Source of the DNA: Aristolochia californica
Taxonomy: Eukaryota; Streptophyta; Magnoliopsida; Piperales; Aristolochiaceae
DNA: 64,000 nucleotides
Assembly (NCBI GenBank): GCA_029961685.1
Contig: JARWKL010000008.1
Span: 40,316,821 to 40,380,820, forward strand
Reading direction: 5' to 3'
The position numbers were made by a program, and so were the translations under genes. Below are positions 44,440 through 56,734 of the stretch, one piece after another. The notes below the pieces were generated by a model. The model had not been told where the DNA came from and made no database searches. It saw only the letters and a program-made list of their open reading frames with translations. Every line of letters starts with the position of its first letter. Positions within the stretch are counted from its first letter, which is position 1.

Positions 44440-45097
44440 TGCAGTTGTACAACCTGCACATTTCTCTGATATTCATTGTGATATCCATGATCTTAAGGGA
44501 GATAACTATAAGGTCTGGAAAGAGAGAATACTTCTTCATTTAGGGTGGATGGACATAGATTATGCTATTAGGAAAGATGAACCACCAGTAATTACTGATA
44601 CCAGCACTGCAGCTGAAATTACACTTTATGAACGATGGGAACGATCTAATCGCCTTAGTGTAATGTTCATTAAGACTAAAATTGCTGCTGGTATTCGTGG
44701 TTCTATTGAGCAGTATGAAAATGTCAAAGACTTGCTAAAAGCCATTGATGCTCAATTTGTCACTTCAGATACGTCATTAGCAAGCACCCTAATCATGAAG
44801 TTCTCATCCCTAAAGCACACCAGTATGAGAGGTGTGTGTGAGCACATCATGCAAATGAGGGATATTGCGACTCAATTAAAAAATCTCGAGGTTGATATGT
44901 CAGAATCTTTCATGGTGCATTACATCCTGAATTCCCTTCCGCACCAATATGGACCCTTCAAAATCTCGTATAACACACATAAAGATAAATGGTTAGTTAA
45001 TGAACTTTTGACCATGTGTGTTCAAGAGGAAGGGAGACCGGTGATGGAACAAGGAGAAAGTGTCATGCTGGCAACACATGGAAAGGGCAAGTATTAA
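44440..45097 (+). pseudogene. Element 3 gag
   Basis: The frame is open from about 44440 (VVQPAHFSDIHCDIHDLKGD) through DNYKVWKERILLHLGWMDID and SLKHTSMRGVCEHIMQMRDI to a stop at 45095. It is UBN2-type copia gag. There is no ATG at the natural start; an acceptor-like TATGCAG precedes it. After a frame break the zinc knuckle reads CFFHKKKGHMKKEC (45157-45198), with His in place of the second Cys. Confidence 0.85.
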
Positions 45098-45183
45098 GCC
45101 AAACAAAAAGGGAAGGGTAAAATACCCCCCAAGCTGGTATTAAGAATGATTCCAAGTGTTTCTTCCATAAAAAGAAGGGACAC

Positions 45184-46719
45184 ATGAAGAAAGAATGCGC
45201 CAAGTTTCAAAAATGGCTTGCTGACAAAGGTACACCAACCTCATTTGTTTGTTATGAATCTAATATGGTTAATGTCAATAATTACACTTGGTGGATTGAT
45301 TCTGGATCAACAATCCACATCTCGAATTCCTTGCAGGGTTTGCAAAACCTAAGGAAACCAGTGGGAAGTGAGCATCACATATTCTCAGGAGATCAGATGA
45401 GATCACATGTAGAAGCTATAGGAACTTGCTATTTAACTTTAAGTAGTGGCTTTGTTTTAAAATTAGAAAAGACCTTTTACGTTCCAAGTTTATCCAGAAA
45501 CTTGATTTCAGTTTCAAGGCTTGTACCTTATGGATATTCTTTTAACTTTTTAGACTCATCTTTCAGTTTATATTATAATTCTGATTGTGTTGGGAATGGT
45601 ACATTGTCAGATGGTCTTTATAGCATTAATTTACAAAACAATGCCACTTACGGTTCAATGCATGTTCACACTGGTAATAAAAGAAGTGTTATTAATAAGG
45701 ATTCCTCTACATTATGACACCGGAGATTAAGTCATATCTCCATAGATAGAATTAAAAGATTAGTGAATGAAGGGGTACTTAATACTCTGGATTTTATTGA
45801 TTTTGAGACTTGTGTAGACTGCATTAAGGGAAAGCAGACTAACAAGTCACACAAAGGTGCCAATAGGAGTTCAACCATATTAGAGATCATACATACTGAT
45901 ATATGTAGTCCAGACATGGACTCACATGGTCAGAAATACTTCATCTCTTTTATAGATGATTCCTCACGATACATGTATCTCTACATGCTTTATAACAAGT
46001 ATGAAACATTAGATGCCATTAAGATCTTTAAGGCTGTAGTAGAGACACAATGCGGTAAACAAATTAAGATCGTGAGTTCAGATAGAGGTGGAGAATACTA
46101 TGGCAGATACACAGAGAATGGACAAGTACCTGGGCCATTTGCAAAGTTTCTTCAAGAACATGAGATTGTTGCCCAATATACCTTGCCTGGTTTTTCGGAC
46201 CAAAATGGTGTAGCAGAAAGAAGAAATCGAACATTATTAGGCATGGTGCAGAGTATGCTTAGTAACTCCAATCTTCCTAGATCCTTGTGGCCTGAAGTAC
46301 TTAAGACGGTAGTGTATATATTAAACCGAGTTCCAACCAAGTCTATTCCAAAAACGCCGTTTGAATTATGGAAAGGTTGGAAATCGAGTTTGCGACATAT
46401 GCGCATTTGGGGATGCCCGTCTGAAGTGAGAATTTATAATCCACAAGAGAAGAAGTTGGACCAAAGGACCATTAGTGGGTATTTCATTGGATATGCTGAA
46501 AGGTCTAAAGGTTACAAATTTTACTGTCCATCTCACAACACAAGGATTGCGGAATCAAGAAATGCAAAATTTCTTGAAAATGACTTGATCAGTGGGAGGA
46601 ATCCAACTCGGAACATAGTTTTTGAGAAGGATCATTCAGAATCTCAACCTTCCACCTCAAGTGATAGATTGGTTATTGTTCATAGCACCCCTCAAGTACA
46701 AACTGGTATTGAACAATAA
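45184..46719 (+). pseudogene. Element 3 protease and integrase
   Basis: Protease motif WWIDSGSTIHI (about 45291), a long central part ending in a TGA at 45715, then integrase with [40 protein letters not shown] and [14 protein letters not shown] (the D, D, E catalytic residues are all visible), and [16 protein letters not shown]. Stops at 45715 and 46717 break it. Confidence 0.88.
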
Positions 46720-48489
46720 ATCATTGAAGTTCCACAAATTGCTGACAACATTCCAGTAGATCAGGTACTTCAAAAGTTGCCAAACACTTTTGAACACCTA
46801 GTTGAACCACATACTTCTCAGGAAAATGATGGTTCTACATTAAGAAGATCTACTTGACTCAGGAGATCAACAATTCCTGATGATTATATTGTGTATCTGC
46901 AAGAATCTGACATTGGAACCGCAAATGATCCCATGTATTTTTCAGAAGCCATGAGTTGCAAAGAATCAGAATTATGGTACAATGCTATGAAGGAAGAGAT
47001 GAATTCTATGAAGAGTAATGGAGTCTGGGATCTTGTTGAGTTACCTAGTGGATTTAAAGCCATTGGATGTAAATGGGTCTTTAAACAAAAGAAAGACTCA
47101 TTAGGCAACATTGAGCGATACAAGGCAAGACTCGTTGCTAAGGGATTCACTTAGAAAGAAGGAATCGATTACAAGGAAACTTTTTCTCCTGTATCTAAGA
47201 AAGATTCCTTGCGCATTATTTTGGCATTAGTAGCCCATTTTGACTTAGAGTTGCAACAAATAGATGTGAAAACGGCATTTCTCAATGGAGATCTAGAGGA
47301 GGAGGTTTACATGAAACAACCTGAAGGATTCCCCTCTAGTGATGGTGATCATTGGTTTGCAAGCTAAAAAAGTTAATATATGGATTAAAACAAGCATCCC
47401 ACCAGTGGTATTTGAAATTCCATAATGTAAATTCTTCATTCGGATTTGTAGAAAGCATTATGGATCAATGTATATACCAGAAGGTCAGTGGGAGTAAAAT
47501 CTGTTTTCTTTTATGTGGATGACATTTTGCTAGCAACCAATGATAGGGGTTTTTTACATGAGGTGAAACAATTTCTCTCTAACAATTTTGATATGAAGGG
47601 TATGGGTGAGGCATCTTATGTCATTGACATTAAGATTCATAGAGACAAATTTCGAGGTATCTTAGGTTTGTCTGAGGAAACATGTATTAATACAGTGTTA
47701 GAGAGATTTAAGATGCAGAGTTGTTCACTAAGTGTAGCTTCCATTGTGAAGGGTGATAGGTTCAATTTGAACTAATGCCCGAAGAACGACCTTGAAAGGG
47801 AACAAATGAAGGACATTCCATATGCTTCTGCTGTCGGAAGCCTAATGTATGTTCAAGTCTGCACAAGACCTGATATTGCATTTGCTGTTGGAATGTTGGG
47901 GCGATATCAGAGTAATCCCGGGTTAGACCACTGGAGAGCTGCAAAGAAAGTAATGAGGTACCTTCAAGGAACCAAAGACTACGTGCTGATGTATAGGCGG
48001 ACGGACAATCTAGAAGTCATTGGTTACTCAGATTCTGACTTTGCTGGTTGTATTGATTCCCGCAAATCAACATCAGGATACATTTTCTTGTTGTTCAGTG
48101 GAGTAATATCATGGAGCGCCAAACAGACTTTGACCGCCACGTCGACTATGGAAGCCGAGTTAGTTTCCTGTTTTGAGGCTACTTCACATGGTGTATGGCT
48201 TAAGAGTTTCATTTTTGGGCTTAGAATTATGGATTCTATCTCTAGGCTATTAAGAATCTATTGCGATAATTCAGCTGTTGTTTTTATTACCAAAAACAAC
48301 AAAAGTGGAAGTCGAAGTAAACACATCGACATAAAGTATTTGGCCATAAGAGAACGTGTTAAAGAAAAGAAAGTGGTCATTGAGCACATCAGCACTGACT
48401 TAATGATCGCAGATCCTTTGACTAAAGGTATGCCACTGTTTAAATTCAAGGATCATGTTGTGAATATGGGACTTGGTTCCATTATGTAA
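46720..48489 (+). pseudogene. Element 3 reverse transcriptase and RNase H
   Basis: 46891-47154 carries KEEMNSMKSNGVWDLVELPS and RYKARLVAKGFT. Stops occur at 46856 and 47152. [20 protein letters not shown] follows, then a frame break near 47345. YVDDILLATND is at about 47510. After another stop (47773), RNase H (47806-48489) is intact as a segment: RPDIAFAVGMLGRYQSNPG, GYSDSDFAGCIDSRKSTSGY, STMEAELVSCFEA, YCDNSAVVFI and ADPLTKGMP. It cannot give a full polyprotein. Confidence 0.88.
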
Positions 48490-48771
48490 AATTTTCATTG
48501 TATGAACAATGTTATTTCAGTGAAATTCTTAATTAATGTGATGTTTTTTCTCATATTTATGTGCACTTTAATTTTGAGAAAATTCATCTGTGTTAGACCA
48601 AGAGTAAACATAGGGTTTATTCATAAAGTATAAGTAATACATACATAGTAATACATGGAAGATAATACTCGTCATTAGAGGACCTATCGCCATGATTCAT
48701 GTATTTATTACTTAAATTCAGATTATTGATGTGTTTAAGATTATATTAGAAGTTTGGACCAAGTGGGAGAA

Positions 48772-49077
48772 TGTTAACCGTTTTTATGAGAAACGGTTTT
48801 CTCATTAACGTGGTCTCAAACTTCTGCCAGTTGCAACTCCCTCGGTAACACGAAACCATGAATAACCTTGATGGGAGGTTGGCTTCAGTTAATGGTTTTC
48901 GGTCCCCTGTCTCGTCACTCAAGCCCTTCAGTTGAGCCATCGTCGTGAGTGCTCAGAGATCGGAAGCACCGAACAGAGAACGGAATTTGAAGCGTATGGA
49001 AGGAGGTATGATTTAGCTTCCGTTTAATTTATTATGAATTTCATGTTGTTATTAGAAATTCATGTTTAAGGCTTAAA
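48772..49077 (+). repeat. Element 3 3' LTR
   Basis: 306 bases, same ends as the 5' LTR, about nine substitutions, no indel. Confidence 0.9.
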
Positions 49078-50304
49078 ATAATCACATAAAGATCAAGTAT
49101 ATGAAGAAATAGTAGACGTTTGTGATGTTTGTAGGGTATCTGGTACTTTGTTATATTCAATACCAAGCAACTTGTAATGAGAAAGGGGAAGATAACTTTT
49201 ATCTATAGCATTCTCTTGCACACTCAAGCAATATGACACATTGTAACACTTATCTATAGTGGTTGACAAGTGTCAACTTGATGCATTTTACTCTTATTGC
49301 CTCCTCTGGGCTAGCTATTTGCGTATAATAATTCTTCCTTTCTCATGTTCGATTAAATGGTATTATTGGGTTTTTTGGATGACGTATTTCCTGATATGAG
49401 CTACTTACTTCCCTTTTTGTATGAACTATCACAACAAACCATGGCTAATGGAACATATTTGGTACTAGAAATTTCCTCTAAGACTTTTTGAACTACACAA
49501 CATACTTAACACACATCATTAGTAATTTGAGTATTTGTTATCATCAAAGTTATCTCAATGGGGATGTTGAGACCAAAACATGGCACACCAGGGAACCATT
49601 CAGCTAAACGAAATAAGAAAGCAAAAATTCTACAAATGATAGTTTATAGTGTCAAAGTAGTATACAAAAGATAAAGGCTGTCGTGCATAGTGTGATTGAT
49701 TTATATATATACCAAACTCCAACTATCATGGGTAAGATGAGAATGATCATCGACCAGATGAGAATGATGAAACTCCATTGTTAAAACAATAACGATGCCG
49801 TTGACATTATTCAATTGAGTAAAATATTCAAACTCTCAGATCGTCAGAAGAAAAGGGTTAACGCTTCCGTATGAAATTATTTATACACCCATGGAGATCG
49901 ATCTGCTCCATCACGGTACAGATTCCTATAATGGTGATTGGAACGTCCAGAACTGGCTTATCAACATCTTCTTATTCCGAACTTGATAAAAATTTGGTTT
50001 TTATGTTGGTTGTCACTTTGCGTTGAAATGGAAATTTGGTCTTAGCAGAAAAAAATGGAGGAGAGCAGCACTTCAATGGCCCCAAACTCAGGTGCAGAAC
50101 GAATTGAAGGTTTCGATAGGCAACTTCGAGATAAATTCAGAGCTCTAAGCCCTCCATAAAAACAGTGGAAGTCTTTAAGTGCATACAGATTGCAGACAAG
50201 AATACAAAAATATGATATAGATTGCAGAAACAATAGCTTTGAACCATAGACTGCCCTAGAAGTATAAGTCCACAGCTTCAACCAAGTGCCTAAAACAAGA
50301 GTGA

Positions 50305-51834
50305 CTATGGAGACTCCAAAAAGCTGTAGATAAAAAAAATAGACTGGATCGTATTGAGAGTGAGAAGCAAGATTCCAGCCACCGGGGAAATGCCTGCCCA
50401 AGGGCTATTGAAGTAATCGTTCATCAGCTTTGCCCACCAAATGTTAATTTTATTTTCACAGTATCTGTTCACATCTAGGGACAACTGTGGAAGAAAACTT
50501 TCTTCCCAACGGCAGACGAGGTGGGTACTCAAATTGTTGAAGACTGATGCAACCTGTTCATCAGTACCTAATGTATGACGGATAATCCCACTCTTGATGA
50601 GAATGTCAACATCGTTTTCTGTGTTAACTATCAAGTCCATGAAGATTGAGTAGCTAGAAAAATATGTGCCAGCAGAAGCATCGCATTGCTCCCAAGCTGC
50701 GAGGTTTCGGAGGAGCTTCTTTGTGTTTTCGTCAATTTGTATGTATGGGATCTCTAGAACACCCTTTTCGAAGGTTAAGTCCGTGAACCCATGACCCTCT
50801 TTCCTCCTGAACTTAATTCCAGCTTCTGTGAGTCTTCTTGCAGAAGATATGGGATTCAGAGTGAGTGTCGTAGGTAACTGTTTTCTGCTATTGTTTGATA
50901 TGGGAAGCTCAGAAGAGTGAGAAGGGAAACTCTTTTTCAGCTTGGAGAAAATGATTTTTAGTGGGTTGTAAGACCTGCAGCTTAAAGGGTTTTGAGGTGT
51001 AGATGGGAGAAGATGGTAATGAACCAAGTGAAGCAGATGATGCACACGTCCGGACTCTAATGGATGCTGGTTCTTGTTTATCATCAGAAATTGACCGAAA
51101 AATTGAAGGCAGAGCTCTACCAAAGAAGGGTATTTGGATTTATCAACAACGGCCATGTCAAATATCAACTGGAGTGCAAAGAATGGAACTTGGTTAGGGA
51201 GAAGGAGCATGTCCATCCACAGGTCTTGAATGTTAGAGACACACACAGTATCTACCTTGGGCTTCAATCTCTCTTCATAGAACATGAGAAGAACATCTAT
51301 GACAAAGAAGCCGCTGAACAAGAGAAAAAGCAAGCGCTTCGAGTCTACCTCAATGATGACATAGTGGCACTTCTTAATCTGGTCTTTGAATGCAGACATT
51401 GCCTGTAGGTAATCCTCCAAACTCTTGGTTGGATTTCGGGAGAGAATCGAATGCACATGCTGCATCGCATGTTGATTCTTCAAAGTTTCTCTTGGGTAGA
51501 CTTGATCAAATGAATCATGGATAGCCAGCCTCATGTAGTGAGGGATGTAAGCATCTTTTTGGACTCTGCGAATGGTCTCTGGAACTATGTGGATGCTAAT
51601 AGTAGGAGAATCCTCAACAAGAGGCACAATTGCAGCTTTGACATCCTTTAAAAGCCCTTCATCATATTCATTCAAGTTTTTGCCAAGCCCTCTTGTTTCT
51701 CTTTCCTTCTCTTCAAAACTGCGAATTTCCACACTGCAGGTTCGAACATCGTCTCTTTCTTCTGCCTTCCCTTCTTCCTCCAAAATTTTCACATCCAGTA
51801 AGTGAGTGAAGAGATCTCTTGCATCTTCTGCCAT
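50305..51834 (-). CDS. DUF247 protein, A-type copy A2, intact
   Basis: 509 residues, MAEDARDLFTHLLDVKI start, same domain layout as A1. Differences are few and scattered: one Glu fewer in the acidic run near residue 20, HYMR for HYMW, FFVID for FFIID, FTDLTF for FTDITF, DILIKSG for DILSKSG, and GISPVAGILLL for GISLVAGIFLL. The last places a proline in the C-terminal hydrophobic segment. The frame is complete and the 225-base leader intron (51882-52106) is kept, so it could be expressed. Confidence 0.9.
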   Translation of the reverse strand: MAEDARDLFTHLLDVKILEEEGKAEERDDVRTCSVEIRSFEEKERETRGLGKNLNEYDEGLLKDVKAAIVPLVEDSPTISIHIVPETIRRVQKDAYIPHYMRLAIHDSFDQVYPRETLKNQHAMQHVHSILSRNPTKSLEDYLQAMSAFKDQIKKCHYVIIEVDSKRLLFLLFSGFFVIDVLLMFYEERLKPKVDTVCVSNIQDLWMDMLLLPNQVPFFALQLIFDMAVVDKSKYPSLVELCLQFFGQFLMINKNQHPLESGRVHHLLHLVHYHLLPSTPQNPLSCRSYNPLKIIFSKLKKSFPSHSSELPISNNSRKQLPTTLTLNPISSARRLTEAGIKFRRKEGHGFTDLTFEKGVLEIPYIQIDENTKKLLRNLAAWEQCDASAGTYFSSYSIFMDLIVNTENDVDILIKSGIIRHTLGTDEQVASVFNNLSTHLVCRWEESFLPQLSLDVNRYCENKINIWWAKLMNDYFNSPWAGISPVAGILLLTLNTIQSIFFIYSFLESP

Positions 51835-52339
51835 ATCTCTCTTCCCCTCCTACTACCACTCGGCAGTTACTCAGCAATTGACTGAAACAATATGATACTA
51901 AGTGCAGTTAGATTGATTTCTCCAATCTTGAAATGACATTTCCATGTGAAGAAATCAAGTTACAGTAAAAACAACTAAGCATGTGAATTGTATCTGCTTG
52001 ACAAAGATTCCAGTATTCTTCTACATTACCGAGCATGAATGATTAGTAGAAAGAGAAAGCAGGAGAAGCAGAGAGCAGAACTAAACTGAATCAAAGAATG
52101 CTGTACCTGAAGAAGAATCTGACCACTCCAGAAACTGATACAGCCACTATAGAGAATATCCACAAGAGGACTGACCTTGCAGAGATATGCCTCATTTACT
52201 CATATTTATACACCAAGTAAGAAAAAGGGTAGCCACCAAGGTTGGCCAACCTTCTGTATTATTTAAATGACTGATCCTACTATGACGGAAGACGTGCTGC
52301 ACGAAGATTATCTGCTTTGAGATTTAATAATCAAGAAAG

Positions 52340-53070
52340 ACTTGTCACCTCCACGCGTCCATAGTCTGTTGATGCTTGCATGGTGGTGTCGACGTTCCTG
52401 AAATGGGAGAGAAAGTTACTGCAATGGGTGTATGAACGAGAAATTTACTTAAAATTTAACTTCATCGAAACTAGAAGGAGAGATCAAGGAAGAAAATAAA
52501 AGCTTGGGAAATTCTTCTCCTAATCGTGATACCTCTTATTCCCATAAAACCATTTAAGAAACCAAATCCCTTTGGCCACTTACTCGAGTTCATAAGCTTA
52601 TAAACCCATTTCAAAGAAAGGTAAATGCTCTTTAACAATAGAAGGTATTGTCTGTGAATGAATCCAGACCTAACCCACATGCAGCATGTGGGTGACTGAA
52701 TGAGAAAAGTAGCTATGAATTAAAATAGTGTTAATATGAACGGGTCCTTGGTTAATAGTGTTAATAAGAAAGTCATTTGGTGACATTTTCAGCTGACACG
52801 TTTCTTAAGCTTACTTGTGTCCAGTTCTAGTGAAATTGACAGCCTCCTTGGCTTTGGCTTAATAACTAAGATATGATAGCATTTGACTTCTTTAATATCA
52901 GTTGAGTCTTCATCTTGACCTAACCTATTTGTTGAATTAAAATTTGAATTTTTTACTCACATATGCAGTTCTAGCCCTCTTAAAAAACTCAACATAATTG
53001 ACATCCTCACCCAATTTAACATAAAAAATTACATTTCCTACAATGGAGATTAAGAAAAAAAAATGTAAAC
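52340..53070. repeat. R1 flank repeat, copy 7 (upstream of A2)
   Basis: Nearly identical to 13850-14638, without the internal 60-base duplication. It ends at CGCACGAT (about 53073), where it jumps into R3 sequence. 53075-53750 is the last part of R3 and 53770-53838 the foldback. Confidence 0.75.
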
Positions 53071-53921
53071 GCACGATTTACCCTATTATCTAAAAGAATG
53101 ATGAATTTTGATGAGTGTCCAAATCTACTAGATATCCAAATGTATAATTTGTAGGACCTTAGAATATAAAGTCTATTTATCCCCCCTCCAGGTGTATCTG
53201 TAGGACCTTCCAACATAATGAATTAATTTCGAGGTACAAACACATTGGGAGCGGATTGACAATATGAAATAGTATTCGGTAGTGAACCATTATAAACAAT
53301 TGTGTATATATTGTAGGCTTATTATTTAAATCATAATTTGTGCCTGAATCTTGATTTTAATAATAAAGACAAATTATACACGATTATAGATAGTTTTAAA
53401 AAAGGGTAGAATAAAAACCTATTTACCCTCCCTTGTGAGTTTGGCCCATGATTCGAATAATATGTTATTTATAGATGATTTTGTTCCAGTGTTGTAAGGT
53501 ATAAATAATAATCCCTTCGTGACCTTGTTCCAGTCGTCTATAAATGTTATTTTTAATCGCCAAATTATACGCTCCTAATTATTTATAGTTTACATTATAA
53601 TGATTTAAGAAACTTACTTCTACTAGTATTGATATTATAGTAGACACCATGTCATATATTCGAATCTTGGAGGCGACAACCTATAAAAAGGGCTACGTGA
53701 TGCTAGAGTGAGAGTCCACTCTTATTGGCTTCTAAAGGACTATAATATTTATATGCAAATTTGTGTTGGAAATGAGAATTTGATTATTTCATTTTTATTA
53801 ATTATTTTTTGGCAATAATAATAGTCAAATTCTCATTTTTTTCAAGGGGTTCCAAACACCCCTAAGCAATAAAATAAAGAGAGAAATTTTACAGACGGAA
53901 ACATATGGTACTTCAAAACCA

Positions 53922-55428
53922 CTAATGGGGTCGATAATAGGAATAAGTAGAAAAGAATGTTTGTGTAGCAGTCATCAAAAGAAGGAAAATAGCTGCTATA
54001 ATGGAAATAGTTGCCCAAGGACTGCTAAAGTAGTCGACCATTAGCTTTGCCCTCCACAGGTTAAATCTATTGCGGCAATACCTATTCAACTCTTTGCTCA
54101 AATGAGGAAGAAAACCATCTTTTTCTCCAATATAGACAAGGTTGCTGCTCAAACCATTGAAAAGAGAAGCAACTTGTTCTTCAGATCCCAAAGTCTGTTC
54201 AAGGATTCCTTCACGATTGAGTATCTGAACATCCTCCACTGCATTGATAATATAATCCATGAAGATGGCATAGCTGGTGAAGTACGCCCCGACAGTAAAA
54301 TGAAACTGCTCCCAAGCAGTAAAATTTCGTAGTAGAGTTTCAGTGTTGCTATCAAGACGTAAAAAAGGAATTTCCAGAACACCTCTGCGGAATGTGATGT
54401 TCGAGAATCCGGGAGTTTTTTTCTTTCGAAACCTTATACCAGCTTCTTGGAGTCTTCTAGCAGAGGGAATGGTTTCCATTGTCAAGTGTTCCACTGGTGG
54501 AGATACAAAGATTGGAAGTTGAGGAGGTGGGCGTGAAAATGTGAGACTCTTCGTTTTGTCGAATAAGAACCCTATCAACCCTCGAGTTTTAGGTGGGTTG
54601 TTTGAAGGAACGAGATGATAATGAACTAAATGTAGAAGATGATAGATAGATTTGGAATCCAACGGAGGAGTTTGCTTATAATTAACATCCAAAAAGTGTT
54701 CAAAGAATCCAAGGCAGAGGTTTACCAATGGAGGATACTGAGATTTATCGAGGATCAACATGTCATAAATTCGTTGAAGAGCAAAGAAAGGAACCTGATT
54801 CTTGACGAGGAGGAAGTCCACCCATAAGGTTTGGATCCCTGAGGAACAAATTTGATCAACTTGGGGCGTGAGTCTGCCTTCATGGAATAAGATCAGAACA
54901 TCGAGTATGTGGCAACAACTCAGAACCACAGAAATCAAATTTGGGAGGTCTACGGTGACGACGTTAAAGTGGCATGCTTTTATTTCCTCCCTCATTGCGT
55001 TCATGGCCCTGATATAATCCTCAAAAGAGATGTTCGGATTTCGACTGAGGATCGAATGCATGTGTGCTGAAATGTGCAGATTATCTATCGCCTCCTTCGG
55101 GTAGATAGAATCTGTGCTCCAGTTGAGTCCCAACCATACGGAGCGAGGAAGGAAGACTCGTGGTTTGGCATCAAAAATGTTCCTGGGGATTACTTGGTAG
55201 ATGGTAGCGTGCGGATTCCGAACAAACAAGGGTTTGAATCCAGATTTAACGAGGCTTATAAGTTCCTTGTCAAAACCCTGTATCTCTTTGGCGAGTTCGT
55301 CGTCTGGGTCCTGAAATTTCCCACACGCAACAGACGATCACATCCAACTCTGAAACTGTTTTCAGACGATAAGACTAATACAACTCTATACAATGGAATG
55401 AGCAGCAGCAAGCAATTACCTTTTCCAT
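53922..55428 (-). CDS. DUF247 B-type copy B3, two-exon model
   Basis: Exon 1 is 55420-55428 (ATGGAAAAG), the intron 55311-55419 (109 bases; donor AAG|GTAATT, acceptor AAATTTCAG|GAC), and exon 2 53922-55310, exactly as long as in B2. The product is 465 residues. Blocks: DPDDELAKEIQGFDKELISL, NIFDAKPRVFLPRSVWLGLN, NISFEDYIRAMNAMREEIKAC, WVDFLLVKNQVPFFALQRIYD, ARRLQEAGIRFRKKKTPGF, RGVLEIPFLRLD, WEQFHFTVGAYFTSYAIFMD, RYCRNRFNLWRAKLMVDYF, SSPWATISIIAAIFLLLM and YSYYRPH. The frame upstream of exon 2 is closed by a TGA within about eight codons, so the first exon is needed for an ATG start. No lesion was found. It is probably the best-preserved B-type gene. Confidence 0.83.
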
Positions 55429-56067
55429 CGTAGAGTTGAGAGAGTAGAAATCTGGAAAGCAGTGAGAAAGATGTTCCCACTGAAGTACTCTGATCAGCCT
55501 TTTCTTTTGAAGATTCTACCTGCAGCAGATAGGGAATGCGAATTGATCAGTGGCGACGACTCTCCCCAACAAAAATGAGAAGAACAAATTACATTTACTA
55601 TCTACAGAGTCGAGACCAGGAATGAAACATCACCAGAAAGATGACTAGAAGTCATGATGCAACTCGTTCTCAGTAGTCTGAGGCAGAGATTGAGCTGTGA
55701 ATACCAAAAATAGAGATTGAGCTGTGAATGAAGTCTTGATCAATCAAACTCTAGCAGCTTTATAAATACTTCATGAGAAATGGAAGTAGTCTGTTAAAGG
55801 AAAGAGAGAGAGAGAGAGAATAAACTTTTGGCTTTCAATTTATTCACGTAAAGAATTACATCGTTCAGTTGGCGTAGACTGAAAGAAACTTCTGTAATCA
55901 ATCTCTCTCCAACTCAAAAAGATGATCTTGTGACTTTTATTTTTTTCACGTAAGGTACCGTTGGCTATTTATAAGTTAATTTTTTATATAAAAAAGATTT
56001 TTTGGAAACTACCAATAAAAACACTATTTTTTATATTTAAGCTCAAAAGTAGTGTTCACTATGAGTT

Positions 56068-56068
<1 letters not shown>

Positions 56069-56102
<34 letters not shown>
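56069..56102. repeat. (CA)n microsatellite
   Basis: About 15 CA repeats after TATACACATA. A shorter (GA)n tract is at about 55803-55819. 55755-56720 otherwise holds no recognised feature. Confidence 0.9.
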
Positions 56103-56734
56103 AATTTTGCATTTCGTAAATGATCTTATGCATAAATCATGATTCTTCGATTTTTTCTTAAATGATAAATCTCAGATCTTTGGATAAAAATGCCCTTGCA
56201 TAGGAATCGATCTACTACTATTGTGGGGGTTTGTTTGTCCAAAGATCGAAGATTATCATTTCAGAAAAGAAAATCGAAGAATCTTAATTTATGTTAAGCA
56301 GTCTAAATCTCTTGAAGGACACATCAATGTACAAAGACATGCACAAGAGGATACATTAGTACAAGCTACACAAGGGAAGAACAAATGCAAACGTGGTAAA
56401 GAGGCAAAGGCAAAGGAGGCCATGTCACCCATGCAAAACCATGCAAGGGTGATGTCCACCTCACTCATGTAAAGGGGGACATCCCCATGCATGGATCTAG
56501 AAGACTATCCCTACAATCACTCACATGAGGGCCCCACTAAAACCTTCCAAAGCTACTCGAATATCTCCTACAAATCATGCTCAATCTATCCACATCAATC
56601 AAGGAGAAGTATTCCCTCATATCAATCAATCAAGGGGAGAAAATCTAGGTCAATTCAATCACTTACATGGAGAAAATCAAGATCTAAGAATCATGGGAGA
56701 AAAAATAAAAGTTTAACACATTTATTGATATGTT

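Larger units (their letters stand above)
42668..49077 (+). mobile_element. Element 3: Ty1/copia LTR retrotransposon (6410 bp), decayed
   Basis: Two 306-base LTRs, a perfect 5-base target duplication (ATAAT at 42663-42667 and 49078-49082), primer-binding site, gag, protease, integrase, reverse transcriptase, RNase H and polypurine tract (CCAAGTGGGAGA, 48760-48771) are all present in order on the + strand. The LTRs differ at about nine positions by eye. The coding region has many stops and at least two frame breaks. An unusually long leader (about 1.46 kb) separates the LTR from gag. Confidence 0.93.
49469..55754. repeat. segmental duplication of the A1-B1 interval
   Basis: The interval repeats the order of 11378-18165 plus 29072-29645: A-type 3' flank, A gene, leader intron, R1, R3, foldback, B gene, B 5' flank. 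The match begins at AAATTTCCTCTAAGACTTTTT (49468) and ends at AATCAAACTCTAG (55754). Relative to the left copy it lacks R2 and most of R3 (14639-16210) and both retrotransposons. The retrotransposons therefore landed in the left copy after the duplication, or were absent from the source. Confidence 0.85.
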
